Source of the DNA: Variovorax boronicumulans
Lineage (GTDB): Bacteria > Pseudomonadota > Gammaproteobacteria > Burkholderiales > Burkholderiaceae_C
Reading direction: 5' to 3'
Assembly (NCBI RefSeq): GCF_019352895.1
Contig: NZ_JAAAFX010000015.1
Location: 62,001 to 126,000 of the forward strand
Length of the DNA: 64,000 nt
Shown here: positions 35,092 through 43,475 of the stretch, in pieces
Position numbering within the stretch: position 1 is the stretch's first letter
Layout: every line of letters begins with the position of its first letter
The notes under the pieces: model-generated
Seen by the model: the letters and a program-made list of their open reading frames with translations, nothing else
Told to the model about the DNA's origin: nothing
The model's database searches: none
Translations under genes and position numbers: made by a program

Positions 35092-36306
35092 CTACGCCGC
35101 AAGCGGTTCGAATGGCTCAATGGCCTTAAAGATCCCGGTCTTGCTCATCGTCCGCCGCATCGTGAACTGGGCAAGCGCTTCGACCACATCGATAGCCTGC
35201 AGGTGCGCGAAGTCGATGCGTAACCACTCGTCTCGGGTCACATGCACGGAGAGCACATATTCGTCGGCAACCTGGCCGGTGGCTGCACTGCGCCTTTGCG
35301 TGTAGCCCGACAGGATGACCTGCTGCACCAGGGGCAGGGCCGCGAAGGTCTCGCCGATCAGGAGGAAGGCCACACCATGCAAATGCGCGGCGTACATCCG
35401 TTGCACCTTGGTGGGTGAGAGATCCTTAATGGACAAACGCATCCCGCGCTGCGGCAGAGAGGCTGTGCGCTTGGGCATGTCTTCAATCTCGGGTAGGTCC
35501 ACGTCCAGGCAGGCAAGCCGCCCTTGATCCAGCAGATCAAACGCCACGTTGGTCTCCCTGGGCCACTCGACGGCCTGAAGGGCCATCTCCAAATAGGAGT
35601 CCATGGCTGCCTTGTCACGGTAGATACCGACTTCTACCAACTGGCGCTGCTGCTCTACGTCAACCGCAAACTGTTGCTTGGCACCTTGCCAGTCCAAGAG
35701 TGTTCGCTTGTGCTCGGCCAGCGCCTTAGCGTTGGCCTCTGCAACGCGGCGGCGCCGGCCTGGCAGCGCATGCTCCCACCACTTGGCTCGGAGCGGAACA
35801 GGGAGGGCAGGTTTCGGTTGCGGGTAGTCGGGGGCCTCAAACATGGGCTTTTCGTGTGGGCTTGGTGTTCTCTCGTGAAAACGCTCCAAGGCTTCCACCT
35901 GCCCATTGATTTTCGAACAGCATTCTTCAAGGAGGTCACGAATTTCTCCTTTGGCTTGGCCCTTGGCCAGGGCCATCTGTTGTTCGTTAGCTGGCGCACC
36001 GGTCATATCAGTGAAAGTCACGTTGCCATCATCGGACACGGACACCCGCAGCGAGATGCTCTGCTGCTGCGTCTGAGATGTTGCGGCCATCCGGGGCAAC
36101 TGAGCCCGGAGAATTGAGCTGCTGCCTGACAGTCGGGTTCGAGAAGAAAAGCCAGTACCGGGAATCGCAGTGTTCAAGAACGCTCTGCGCCTTCCGATGC
36201 CGATGGAGGCTCCGCGCGGCCCGAGCGTCCAACTGGTACCACTGCCCGAAAGATTCATCCGGATGCCGGGTGCGAGCTTGATTGACTTGCGAAACCGTAG
36301 GGCCAT
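35092..36306 (-). CDS. DUF4236 domain-containing protein
   Basis: 404 residues. The first ~55 residues are an unmistakable DUF4236 (MALRFRKSIKLAPGIRMNLS and the repeated GxGxxWTLGPRGASIGIGRR), a domain of unknown function with several nested glycine turns. The rest is long, helical and not assigned, with LLEECCSKINGQVEALERFH and, near the C-terminus, EWLRIDFAHLQAIDVVEALA. Local GC is about ten points lower than the flanks and codon usage is less biased, suggesting horizontal acquisition. No transport signal. Often associated with mobile or phage-like regions, but that is inference. Confidence 0.85.
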   Translation of the reverse strand: MALRFRKSIKLAPGIRMNLSGSGTSWTLGPRGASIGIGRRRAFLNTAIPGTGFSSRTRLSGSSSILRAQLPRMAATSQTQQQSISLRVSVSDDGNVTFTDMTGAPANEQQMALAKGQAKGEIRDLLEECCSKINGQVEALERFHERTPSPHEKPMFEAPDYPQPKPALPVPLRAKWWEHALPGRRRRVAEANAKALAEHKRTLLDWQGAKQQFAVDVEQQRQLVEVGIYRDKAAMDSYLEMALQAVEWPRETNVAFDLLDQGRLACLDVDLPEIEDMPKRTASLPQRGMRLSIKDLSPTKVQRMYAAHLHGVAFLLIGETFAALPLVQQVILSGYTQRRSAATGQVADEYVLSVHVTRDEWLRIDFAHLQAIDVVEALAQFTMRRTMSKTGIFKAIEPFEPLAA

Positions 36307-36459
36307 GGCATTACCGCCTCATTCTGTGGAGCCGCGATTCGTGCACGCGACAAGCGGAGCGAAGGGTACAAGATCCAGCCTCGCTGGGAATGGCCGCAGA
36401 GCGTCCGTTTGCGGCTGTTCGCATCTATCGAGCCGAGCGCCCGCTAGCGCCGGGTGCGG

Positions 36460-36717
36460 TCAAGTGGGCGCGGGTGCGGCTTCGACCCAGATGACCTCGC
36501 TGGGATGATGCTGGTCGATCGTGTCAAGCGCGCGCGCGAGGACGAGCGGGTCACGAGCTTCCAACACATAGGTGAAGCGTGTCAGGCGCTTTCCCTTCAA
36601 CACGGCAAAGTCTTCCTCGGAGACCGCATCGGCGCCACACCAAACCGCGGTGCCGGAACTCGCCGCTTCACGAAGCGCATCTTTCCAACCGCCGGGGGTG
36701 ATGGCTAGAAATACCAA
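36460..36717 (-). CDS. Small hypothetical protein
   Basis: 85 residues: FLAITPGGWKDALREAAS followed by GTAVWCGADAVSEEDF and ending EVIWVEAAPAPT. The alternation of strands and helices looks like a small Rossmann-like fold, and the composition fits a real protein, but no family is recognised. It lies in the low-GC segment beside the DUF4236 gene, 153 bases away, and may be part of the same acquired region. Start ATG with no strong ribosome-binding site. Confidence 0.5.
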   Translation of the reverse strand: MVFLAITPGGWKDALREAASSGTAVWCGADAVSEEDFAVLKGKRLTRFTYVLEARDPLVLARALDTIDQHHPSEVIWVEAAPAPT

Positions 36718-37112
36718 GTTCTCTCCTTCAGGAATTTTCAGGGCGATGAGTGACCGACCGGTTCTGGCTGAATGCCGAAGTCAGAGCCAGCGTTGCGACG
36801 CTGTGTCCGCGTTGACATCGTTGGGCGTGAGCGAACCGATCAGGGCTGCAGAGAGGTAGAAGTCAACGGCTGCAACCAGCATTTGAAGAATTTCGCCCAC
36901 GACCGGAACGAGGCGTCAAGGCAAGTTGCAGAGCACCACGGTCGCAATGCACGAAAACAATGCCAACCGAGCGCCTTGTCGGTAGAGCGTGAGCGTTCGA
37001 CCCAGCGTTGGAACGCGGAGCATCGAATCCCCCCGAAGCCTCTGCAGCGTAGACAAGGTCATCCTCCCTGATTCGAATTTTGAGGGCACTCCCGAGCGTC
37101 CGTCTGGCCGTT
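36718..37112. other. 395-base region with no intact gene
   Basis: Apart from the nonsense-interrupted minus-strand ORF described separately, nothing convincing is present. Composition stays moderate in GC, as in the DUF4236 segment, consistent with decaying acquired DNA. Confidence 0.45.
36781..37062 (-). pseudogene. Nonsense-interrupted small membrane ORF
   Basis: One minus-strand frame reads MTLSTLQRLRGDSMLRVPTL through ALFSCIATVVLCNLP, then an in-frame TGA at 36918-36916, and continues in the same frame RLVPVVGEILQMLVAAVDFY to a stop at 36783-36781, about 94 codons in all. Both halves contain a hydrophobic helix of membrane type, which suggests one two-helix protein broken by a stop codon. 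No family is recognised, so this may also be chance; AGGGAGG adjoins the ATG but is too close. Confidence 0.35.
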
Positions 37113-37742
37113 TCAAACCGCCGACTTGAGATACGCCGGCGCCTGCGCATGACTCTCGTACGTGCCGTATCGAACGGCCGAGGGGTAGTACTCCGCTGCG
37201 AACTGGACCTTCCCCGCGGCATCGGTGCCGGCAACGCTGGCGATGAAGGCCAGCATGAGGTCGATGCCCGCCGAGACGCCGGCCGATGACCAAACGCCTG
37301 CATCTTCGACGTAGCGCGCTTCGACCACCTCCACATCGCCCAGCGCGCGCAGCCGCTCGAGCGAGCCCCAATGGGTGGTGGCCCTTTTCCCGGAGAGGAG
37401 CCCGGCGGCGTGGAGGATGAAGGCGCCGGTGCAGACGGACAGCACGGCCTTGCAGGTCTTCGCCTGGGTCGAGACGAAGTCGAGCAGGACCTGGTTGCCG
37501 ACCTCCGTTCGCGTCCCTTGGCCGCCGGGGATTAACAGGTAGTCGAGCGGCGGGCAGTCCGCGAACGAGACGTGCGGGTTGACGGACAAGCCCTTGGCGC
37601 AGCGCACCGGCCCGGGCGATTGAGCGACGACCAGGCAATTGCCGGGACCCTCGGCGACCTTGCTCCACATGGTGAGCATCTCCCAGGGACCCACGAAGTC
37701 GAGCTCTTCCACTTCGTCGAAGATCAGGATGCCGAAGTTCAT
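37113..37742 (-). CDS. DJ-1/PfpI family protein (isonitrile-hydratase-like)
   Basis: 209 residues of the GATase1_DJ-1/PfpI superfamily. The nucleophile elbow is SVCTGAFILHAAGLL with Cys104; the oxyanion region IPGGQGTR (72-79) and GVSAGIDLMLAFI match the subgroup with isonitrile hydratase and AraC-linked DJ-1 proteins. It could be a hydrolase, glyoxalase or stress protein. The ATG at 37742 is chosen because it opens the fold (FGILIFDEVEELDF) and has AAAGG upstream. Divergent from a ParE relic and the hydrolase gene. Confidence 0.9.
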   Translation of the reverse strand: MNFGILIFDEVEELDFVGPWEMLTMWSKVAEGPGNCLVVAQSPGPVRCAKGLSVNPHVSFADCPPLDYLLIPGGQGTRTEVGNQVLLDFVSTQAKTCKAVLSVCTGAFILHAAGLLSGKRATTHWGSLERLRALGDVEVVEARYVEDAGVWSSAGVSAGIDLMLAFIASVAGTDAAGKVQFAAEYYPSAVRYGTYESHAQAPAYLKSAV

Positions 37743-37774
37743 GAAGAAGCCTTTCTGAACGCATGCTGCGCGCC

Positions 37775-37971
37775 AGCTGGATGAAGGAATGGAATGGCGA
37801 TGGCTCGCTGATTGTTGCCCATCGCGAGGTCCGGGGGCATGCCCACCTGTTCCTGCGCGAGGTGGTATCTCGTTCGGCCACACGGGCCCTGTCGCGCTGT
37901 TCAAAACCGTCGACGACCCTGCGGTCGTCATTGCAGTGGTGCGCGATCAGCGCGAAGACGACTGCCACTGA
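37775..37971 (+). pseudogene. Relic of a RelE/ParE-family toxin (frameshifted, N-terminally truncated)
   Basis: Two overlapping frames join to the C-terminal half of a ParE-type toxin. One gives VAHREVRGHAHLFLREVV, the other, one base later near 37868, gives ISFGHTGPVALFKTVDD followed by AVVIAVVRDQREDDCH, the family's typical ending (cf. LAIRHQREAGY). The first ~45 residues of a normal toxin are missing, as is any antitoxin gene. So a toxin-antitoxin remnant, inactive. Identification is from remembered family consensus. Confidence 0.6.
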
Positions 37972-38120
37972 CGATCTTCCGAAGGGCCGTGCCGCTTCAT
38001 CCCGCGGCCGCCAACTGCGCTTGGCGAACCGCCCCCTGCACTTCATCGCAAGGTGCGTGACAGCCTGCAAGGCCATCCGGACAATCGCCGACATCGTCCC
38101 TCACCAAGCCCCCCATCCGC
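37972..38120. other. Leader of the hydrolase gene
   Basis: The 149 bases after the ParE relic hold no gene. GATGGCG-type purine runs are weak, and no clear promoter hexamers or hairpins are visible. Confidence 0.3.
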
Positions 38121-39131
38121 ATGAAAACGCTCACCTCCACGCTGCTGTCCGCTGTCGCCGTCCTGGCACTCACGCTCGCCGGCACCAGCGCGAGCGCCGC
38201 CGGCTTTCAACACGGCTTTGCGGCCGATCCCGATGGCAAGCCACTGGAGATCGGCATCTGGTATCCGAGCGAAGCGGGGGCCCTGCCCGTGGCCATGGGG
38301 CCGATCACGATGCGCGTGGCGGTCGACGGACCGCTGCAGGGCACCGCGCTGCCGTTGGTGGTGATGTCGCATGGAAACGGCGGCTCGTTCCTCGGGCACC
38401 ATGACACGGCCATCGCCCTGGCCGACGCCGGCTTCGTCGTGGCGGCCGTCACGCACACGGGCGACAACTACAAGGATCAGAGCCGCAGCATCGACATCAT
38501 GGACCGGCCTCCCCAGATCAGCCGGGTGATCGACCACATGGTGTCGAACTGGGATGGCCGCGCGGCGATCGATGCGTCGCGCATCGGCATGTTCGGCTTT
38601 TCATCGGGCGCCTTCACTGCGCTGGCGAGCATCGGGGGCATTCCGGATTTCTCGAAGATCGGAGCGGTGTGCAGCCAGTACCCCGGTGACTTCGCCTGCC
38701 AGCTGATCGCGAAAAGCGGTGGCAACGCGACGGCGTCGCCCGGCGCGTCGGCAACGGCGCGTGCAGCCGATCCTCGCATCAAGGCCGCGGTGGTGGCAGC
38801 ACCCGCGCTCGGCTTCACCTTCGCTCCGGACGGGCTCAGGCACGTCAAGGTGCCGGTGCAGCTGTGGCGTGCCGAAAACGATGTGGTCGTTCCGCATCCC
38901 CGCTATGCCGAAGCGGTGCGGCTGGCGTTGCCGGAGGCGCCCGAGTATCACGTCGTTTCGAATGCGGGGCACTACGATTTTCTGGCACCGTGCAGCAGCA
39001 CGCTGGCATCGATGGCGCCGGCGATCTGCACCAGCGCCGCCGGCTTCGACCGGGATGCGTTTCACGCAGCCTTCAACGTGGCGGTTGTGGGGTTCTTCAC
39101 CAAGACACTGGCCGTTGCGACGAAGCCTTGA
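38121..39131 (+). CDS. Secreted dienelactone-hydrolase-like alpha/beta hydrolase
   Basis: 336 residues with a Sec signal peptide (LLSAVAVLALTLAGTSASA). An alpha/beta-hydrolase fold follows: oxyanion strand PLVVMSHGNGGSFLGHHDT, nucleophile elbow GMFGFSSGAF (Ser in GFSSG), the acid in RAENDVV and the His in AGHYDF. These features match the predicted dienelactone/PAF-acetylhydrolase-like periplasmic hydrolases. It would cleave esters or lipids outside the inner membrane. Start ATG at 38121. Confidence 0.9.
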   Translation: MKTLTSTLLSAVAVLALTLAGTSASAAGFQHGFAADPDGKPLEIGIWYPSEAGALPVAMGPITMRVAVDGPLQGTALPLVVMSHGNGGSFLGHHDTAIALADAGFVVAAVTHTGDNYKDQSRSIDIMDRPPQISRVIDHMVSNWDGRAAIDASRIGMFGFSSGAFTALASIGGIPDFSKIGAVCSQYPGDFACQLIAKSGGNATASPGASATARAADPRIKAAVVAAPALGFTFAPDGLRHVKVPVQLWRAENDVVVPHPRYAEAVRLALPEAPEYHVVSNAGHYDFLAPCSSTLASMAPAICTSAAGFDRDAFHAAFNVAVVGFFTKTLAVATKP

Positions 39132-39309
39132 TGCGTCGCATGGATCCGCGTTCCTGGCGGTGCGAACGATAGGCGGGCGGCCCGGCGCTCGACCTTTTCC
39201 CGCAGCCGCCGTAGCATGGCAGCTGGCTCCCGCACAGGCTGCTGTGCGCGGCAAGGTTTTCCTCGATCACCGGATGCGCCGGCCGCGGCGCCCACAACTG
39301 CCACCCCAG

Positions 39310-40830
39310 ATGCCCACATCCGACACGGTACTGATCGTCGGTGCCGGTCCCACCGGACTGGTGCTCGCCCTCTGGCTGACCCGCCAGGGTGTCAGGGTGC
39401 GCATCGTCGACAAGACGAGCGAGCCGGGCACCACCTCCCGCGCGATGGCCGTGCAGGCGCGCACGCTGGAGCTCTATCGCCAGCTGGACCTCGCCGATGC
39501 GGTGGTGGCGGCCGGGCACCGCATTCCGGCGATCAACCTCTGGACCACCGGCAAGAAACGGGCGACGCTGTCCTTCGGGTCCGCCGGGCACGACCTCACC
39601 CCTTATGCCTTCCTGCTCGTCTACCCGCAGGACCGGCACGAGCGCCTGCTGGTCGAGCGGCTGGAGGCGCTGGGCGTCGAGGTCGAGCGCCAGACCGAAT
39701 GCCTGGGCTTCGAAGACAAGGGCGATCACGTGGTCGCGCAGCTTCGCCTGCCCGATGGCGGCACGCAAAGCTGCGAGGCCGCCTACATCGCGGGCTGCGA
39801 CGGCGCCCGCTCGATCGTGCGCCACGAGATCGGCGCCGGCTTTCCCGGTGGCACCTACGACAAGATCTTCTACGTGGCGGATGTCGCCGCCGCGGGCCCG
39901 GCGGCGAAGGGCGAGGCCAACATCGCGCTCGACAACGCCGACTTCGTGGCCTGGCTGCCCTATGACGACGAGGGCAGCGGTCGGCTGATCGGGGTGGTCG
40001 GTGCAGTCGGTGATGACGCCGCGGAGCGCGCGGAAACCCTGCGCTTCGAGGATGTGGGCCACCGTGCGATCGCCAGCATCGGGCTCGAGGTGAAGGAGGT
40101 CCACTGGTTCTCGACCTATCACGTGCACCATCGCGTGACCGATCACTACCGCCGCGGACGCGCCTTTCTGGTCGGCGACGCGGCCCATGTCCACAGCCCG
40201 GCCGGTGGCCAGGGCATGAACACCGGCATCGGCGACGCGATCAACCTGGCCTGGAAGCTGGCCGCCGTGCTGCGGCACGCGGCTCCCGACGCACTGCTCG
40301 ACAGCTACCAGGCCGAGCGCCGCGCCTTCGCGCTGAAGCTGGTCGAGACGACCGATCGGCTGTTCAGCTTCGTCACTGCCGACGGGAGCTTCGCGGACTT
40401 CGTGCGCACGCGCGTCGCACCGGTCCTGGCGCCGCTGGCCTATGGCATCGAGGCCGTGCGCGAGTACGCGTTCCGCATGATCTCGCAGGCCATGATCAGC
40501 TACCACGACAGCCCTCTTAGCGAAGGGAAGGCCGGCGAGGTGCGCGGCGGCGATCGGCTGCCGTGGGTGCGGCAGGCGGACAACCACGGCCCGCTGAGCG
40601 AGATCGCATGGCAGGTGCACGTCTACGGCATGGCCGGCAACGACCTGCTTGCATGGTGCGCGTCGCGGGCCATCACCCTGCACCATTTCGATTTCGGCAA
40701 GCCGCACGAGGCGGCGGGGCTGGCGCGCAACGCGGCCTACCTGATCCGTCCCGACAGCTATGTCGCATGCGCCGATGCCGACGGGCGACCCGAAGTCTTC
40801 GAGGCCTACCTGCGACGCTGCCTGCGCTGA
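39310..40830 (+). CDS. FAD-dependent aromatic monooxygenase (PheA/TfdB type)
   Basis: 506 residues of the FAD-binding_3 family: dinucleotide motif VGAGPTGLVLALWL near the start, the DG motif CDGARSIVRHEIG and the flavin-ribityl motif GDAAHVHSPAGGQGMNTGIGD. The C-terminal ~120 residues form the thioredoxin-like domain of phenol hydroxylases (dimerisation). It hydroxylates a phenol or related aromatic using NADPH and O2, or acts on an antibiotic. ATG at 39310 selected because it directly precedes the FAD motif. Spacing from the upstream hydrolase is 178 bases; pairing with a dienelactone-like hydrolase is suggestive but not conclusive. Confidence 0.93.
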   Translation: MPTSDTVLIVGAGPTGLVLALWLTRQGVRVRIVDKTSEPGTTSRAMAVQARTLELYRQLDLADAVVAAGHRIPAINLWTTGKKRATLSFGSAGHDLTPYAFLLVYPQDRHERLLVERLEALGVEVERQTECLGFEDKGDHVVAQLRLPDGGTQSCEAAYIAGCDGARSIVRHEIGAGFPGGTYDKIFYVADVAAAGPAAKGEANIALDNADFVAWLPYDDEGSGRLIGVVGAVGDDAAERAETLRFEDVGHRAIASIGLEVKEVHWFSTYHVHHRVTDHYRRGRAFLVGDAAHVHSPAGGQGMNTGIGDAINLAWKLAAVLRHAAPDALLDSYQAERRAFALKLVETTDRLFSFVTADGSFADFVRTRVAPVLAPLAYGIEAVREYAFRMISQAMISYHDSPLSEGKAGEVRGGDRLPWVRQADNHGPLSEIAWQVHVYGMAGNDLLAWCASRAITLHHFDFGKPHEAAGLARNAAYLIRPDSYVACADADGRPEVFEAYLRRCLR

Positions 40831-40869
40831 CGTTCGGAAAGCGCCGGAGCGGACGTTCGGATCACGGGC

Positions 40870-41449
40870 CTATTCGACCTTCTCGAGCACGAGCTCCCAC
40901 ATCGCCTTCTGCTTCAGGTATTTGCGCGAAGTCATGTGTTCCATGGACAGCGGGCGCCAGCCCTGCACGAAAAGGTGTTCGATCGCGGCCCTGTCGAAGA
41001 AGCGCTTGTGCTGCCCATTGGCGAGATAGAAGTTCTCTTCGATGGGCGTGCCGCTGCCCGCGCCGAAGTTGCGGTCTTCCGTCGAGTTGAGCCGGCACAG
41101 AAGGAGGCCGCCAAGCCTCAGGCAGGCCCCGGATTCGCTCGACGATGGAGACTGTCTGCGTCCAGGGAAAGTAGTGCAGCGACAGGCTCGCGACCACCAC
41201 GCCGAGCGGGGTCGCAGCGGCGGGAAAAGGGTCGCGGGTGTCCCGGCATTCGATGCGTGCGCCGGGGGCGCGCAGCCTGGCCGCGGCGACGCTGACCGGC
41301 GAAAGATCGAAGGCCACCACATCCAGCCCCGCCTTCGTCAAGGTCACCGTGTCGTCACCGTGGCCGCAGCCGATCTCGAGCACGGGCACCTGGCCACTGC
41401 GCTCGGCGACAAGGGGCATCCAGCGGTCGAGCCAAGGGTCTGACAACAT
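40870..41449 (-). pseudogene. SAM-dependent methyltransferase, frameshifted
   Basis: A class I methyltransferase is split across two frames. The first frame, from the ATG at 41449, gives SDPWLDRWMPLVAERS, the SAM motif VLEIGCGHGDD and ASLSLHYFPW; it then shifts, and the second frame resumes with CLRLGGLLLCRLNSTEDRNF and ends KYLKQKAMWELVLEKVE. Removing one C from the CCCC run at 41127-41130 restores a continuous protein (..ERIRACLRLGGLLLC..) of about 190 residues. A real inactivating insertion and an assembly error in a homopolymer both fit. Substrate unknown. Confidence 0.8.
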
Positions 41450-41662
41450 GCAAAGCGTTCCTGCGAAAAGATGGACGAGTGGCCGTCTTCGGCCGATGGC
41501 GGCGATCGTACTTGGGCGGTACCGCGGATCGCGCACGGATGCTTTGCATCCATCTGCAAATTCCCCGCGTATAGATCCTGTGCGGACCTGAATCGGGCTG
41601 CACACCGGTTCCACCGGCCCTCAGGGGCTGGCGGTCTTCACCCTGCCACGAGGAGTTCCATC

Positions 41663-41941
41663 ATGTCCACCAAGTTCATCGCCATCGCCGCCGTTGCCGC
41701 CTTCACCGGCCTGACCGGCTTCAGCGCCCAGGCCTTCCAGGGCGAACAGAGCAACATCCCGCCGCAGGCCTTCCAGTCGATGCGTTCGCGTGCCGAAGTG
41801 GCACAGGAGGCGCTGAAGCCGGTGCAGATCACCAACGGCGGCACCGGCGTGGCCAAGCCCGTGGCCTCGGCCGACCGTGCGACGGTGCGCGCCGGTGCGC
41901 GCGCGATCGCCGCCAACGGCGCTTCGCTCTACGGCACCTGA
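41663..41941 (+). CDS. Small secreted protein
   Basis: 92 residues with a signal peptide (FIAIAAVAAFTGLTGFSAQA, mature start near FQGEQSN). The C-terminus SADRATVRAGARAIAANGA resembles STVDRASVRAEAVAAA of the secreted protein at 27.4 kb, a possible shared DUF4148-like family. Excellent Shine-Dalgarno GAGGAG. Function unknown. Downstream hairpin separates it from the convergent MATE gene. Confidence 0.75.
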   Translation: MSTKFIAIAAVAAFTGLTGFSAQAFQGEQSNIPPQAFQSMRSRAEVAQEALKPVQITNGGTGVAKPVASADRATVRAGARAIAANGASLYGT

Positions 41942-41944
41942 GCC

Positions 41945-41964
41945 CTGAGGCCTCCGGGCCTCAG
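41945..41964. terminator. Bidirectional hairpin terminator
   Basis: CTGAGGCC and GGCCTCAG form a perfect 8-bp stem with a TCCG tetraloop between the convergent small secreted-protein and MATE genes; the right arm includes the MATE stop codon. Confidence 0.65.
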
Positions 41965-43475
41965 ACCAGCTTGCGGATCGCCTTCTTGCGCCACACGCCG
42001 CGGTAGTAGGCGGTCTGCAGTGCCAGCATCGCGATGAAGGTCACGGGGTAGGCCACCCACACGCCGTTGATGCCGATGCGGTGGCTCATGAAGTAGGCCA
42101 CCGGCACCTCGATCAATGCGATGCAGAAGATCGAGATGGCCGTGGGCACCAGCACCGAGCCGCTGGCCCGCATGATCCCCGACAGCACCGAGGCCATGCC
42201 GAAGATCACGCTGCTCCACAGCATGATGTGCAGCAGGGTCTGCGCGAGTTCGAGCACCGGCGCGCTGGTGATGAAGAAGCCCATCAGCGGGCGCGAGAAC
42301 AGGTAGCCCAGCAAGACCAGCGAGCCGGTCAGCACCAGGTTCATCAGCAGGCCGGTGCGCGCGATCGCGCCCAACTGCTCGGTGCGGCCCGCGCCGATCG
42401 CCTGCGCGCCGAGGATCGAGGCCGTGATGGCGATCGAGATCGCGGGGAACTGCACATAGGCCACCACCTGGTTGACCGCGCCGTAGGCCGCGGTGGCGTT
42501 CGAGCCATAGCTGTTGACCAGCGACAGCAGTGCCACTTCGGCCAGCGCGATCACGATCATCTGCACGCCCGTGGGCACGCCGACCTTGAGCACGGTCTTC
42601 AAAATCCTGAAGTCGATGCGCATGGCATGCGCGAAGGCGGCATCGGGCGCCAGCGGGCTCTTCGTCTTGCGCAGGCGGAAGGCCAGCCAGGTCGTCGCGA
42701 CCACGAAGGACACCACGGTGGCCGCCGCGCCGCTGGCCACGCCCAACTGCGGCAGGCCGCCCCAGCCGCGGATCAGCGCCGGCGTCAGCACCAGGCCGAT
42801 GCAGGTCGAGATGGCCAGCGTGTAGAGCGGCGTGACGGTGTCGCCCACGCCGCGCAGCATCGCGGTCGACAGCAGGAACACGAACAGCCCGGGCATCGCG
42901 ATCAGCATGATGCGGGCATAGGCGGTGGCGTCGGCCAGGATGTCCGGCGGCGTGCCCAGCGCGGCGAGCAGCGGTTTCGTGAAGCTGCCGCCGAACACCG
43001 CCACCAGCAGGCCGAAGGCGATGCCCACCGTGAGCGTGGTGCCCGCGATGGTCTTGACCTTGGCGGTGTCGCGCGCGCCCCAGGCCTGGCCGATCAGCAC
43101 CGAGGCGCCCGCGCCCAGGCCGATGGTGAAGGCGATGAAGAAGAACATCACCGGGAAGAAACTGGACACGGCCGCCATCGCGCCCACGCCGATCATCTGG
43201 CCCACGTAGACGTTGTTGAGCGTGCCCGACAGCGACTGCAGGATGTTGCTCAGCAGCATGGGCGCGAGGAAGAACAGGAAGATCTTCCAGAGCGGACGGC
43301 GCGGGTCGGGGCTGTGGGCGCCGGTGCGTGGCGCGGCGGGCGGCGCCGATTCGGCGGCAGGCGCCACGGGAACCAGCGTGGGGTCGGCCACGGCGGCGGG
43401 CGCGGCGGTGATCTCGCCGGCCACGCGCAGGTCCTCGGCCTGCAGGTCGGCGGTCAGTGCATCGGGTTTCTTCAT
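41961..43475 (-). CDS. MATE family efflux transporter
   Basis: 504 residues: an extended cytoplasmic N-terminus rich in Ala/Pro (about 60 residues) followed by twelve helices in two MatE repeats. Family phrases include LSGTLNNVYVGQMIGVGAMA and GAGASVLIGQAWGARD in the first repeat, and AISIAITASILGAQAIGAGR in the second. It is a Na+- or H+-coupled multidrug/toxin exporter in the inner membrane. The start overlaps the DUF2239 stop (ATGA), so the two are co-translated. The long N-terminal extension is unusual for MATE and may be a later ATG. Confidence 0.94.
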   Translation of the reverse strand: MKKPDALTADLQAEDLRVAGEITAAPAAVADPTLVPVAPAAESAPPAAPRTGAHSPDPRRPLWKIFLFFLAPMLLSNILQSLSGTLNNVYVGQMIGVGAMAAVSSFFPVMFFFIAFTIGLGAGASVLIGQAWGARDTAKVKTIAGTTLTVGIAFGLLVAVFGGSFTKPLLAALGTPPDILADATAYARIMLIAMPGLFVFLLSTAMLRGVGDTVTPLYTLAISTCIGLVLTPALIRGWGGLPQLGVASGAAATVVSFVVATTWLAFRLRKTKSPLAPDAAFAHAMRIDFRILKTVLKVGVPTGVQMIVIALAEVALLSLVNSYGSNATAAYGAVNQVVAYVQFPAISIAITASILGAQAIGAGRTEQLGAIARTGLLMNLVLTGSLVLLGYLFSRPLMGFFITSAPVLELAQTLLHIMLWSSVIFGMASVLSGIMRASGSVLVPTAISIFCIALIEVPVAYFMSHRIGINGVWVAYPVTFIAMLALQTAYYRGVWRKKAIRKLV

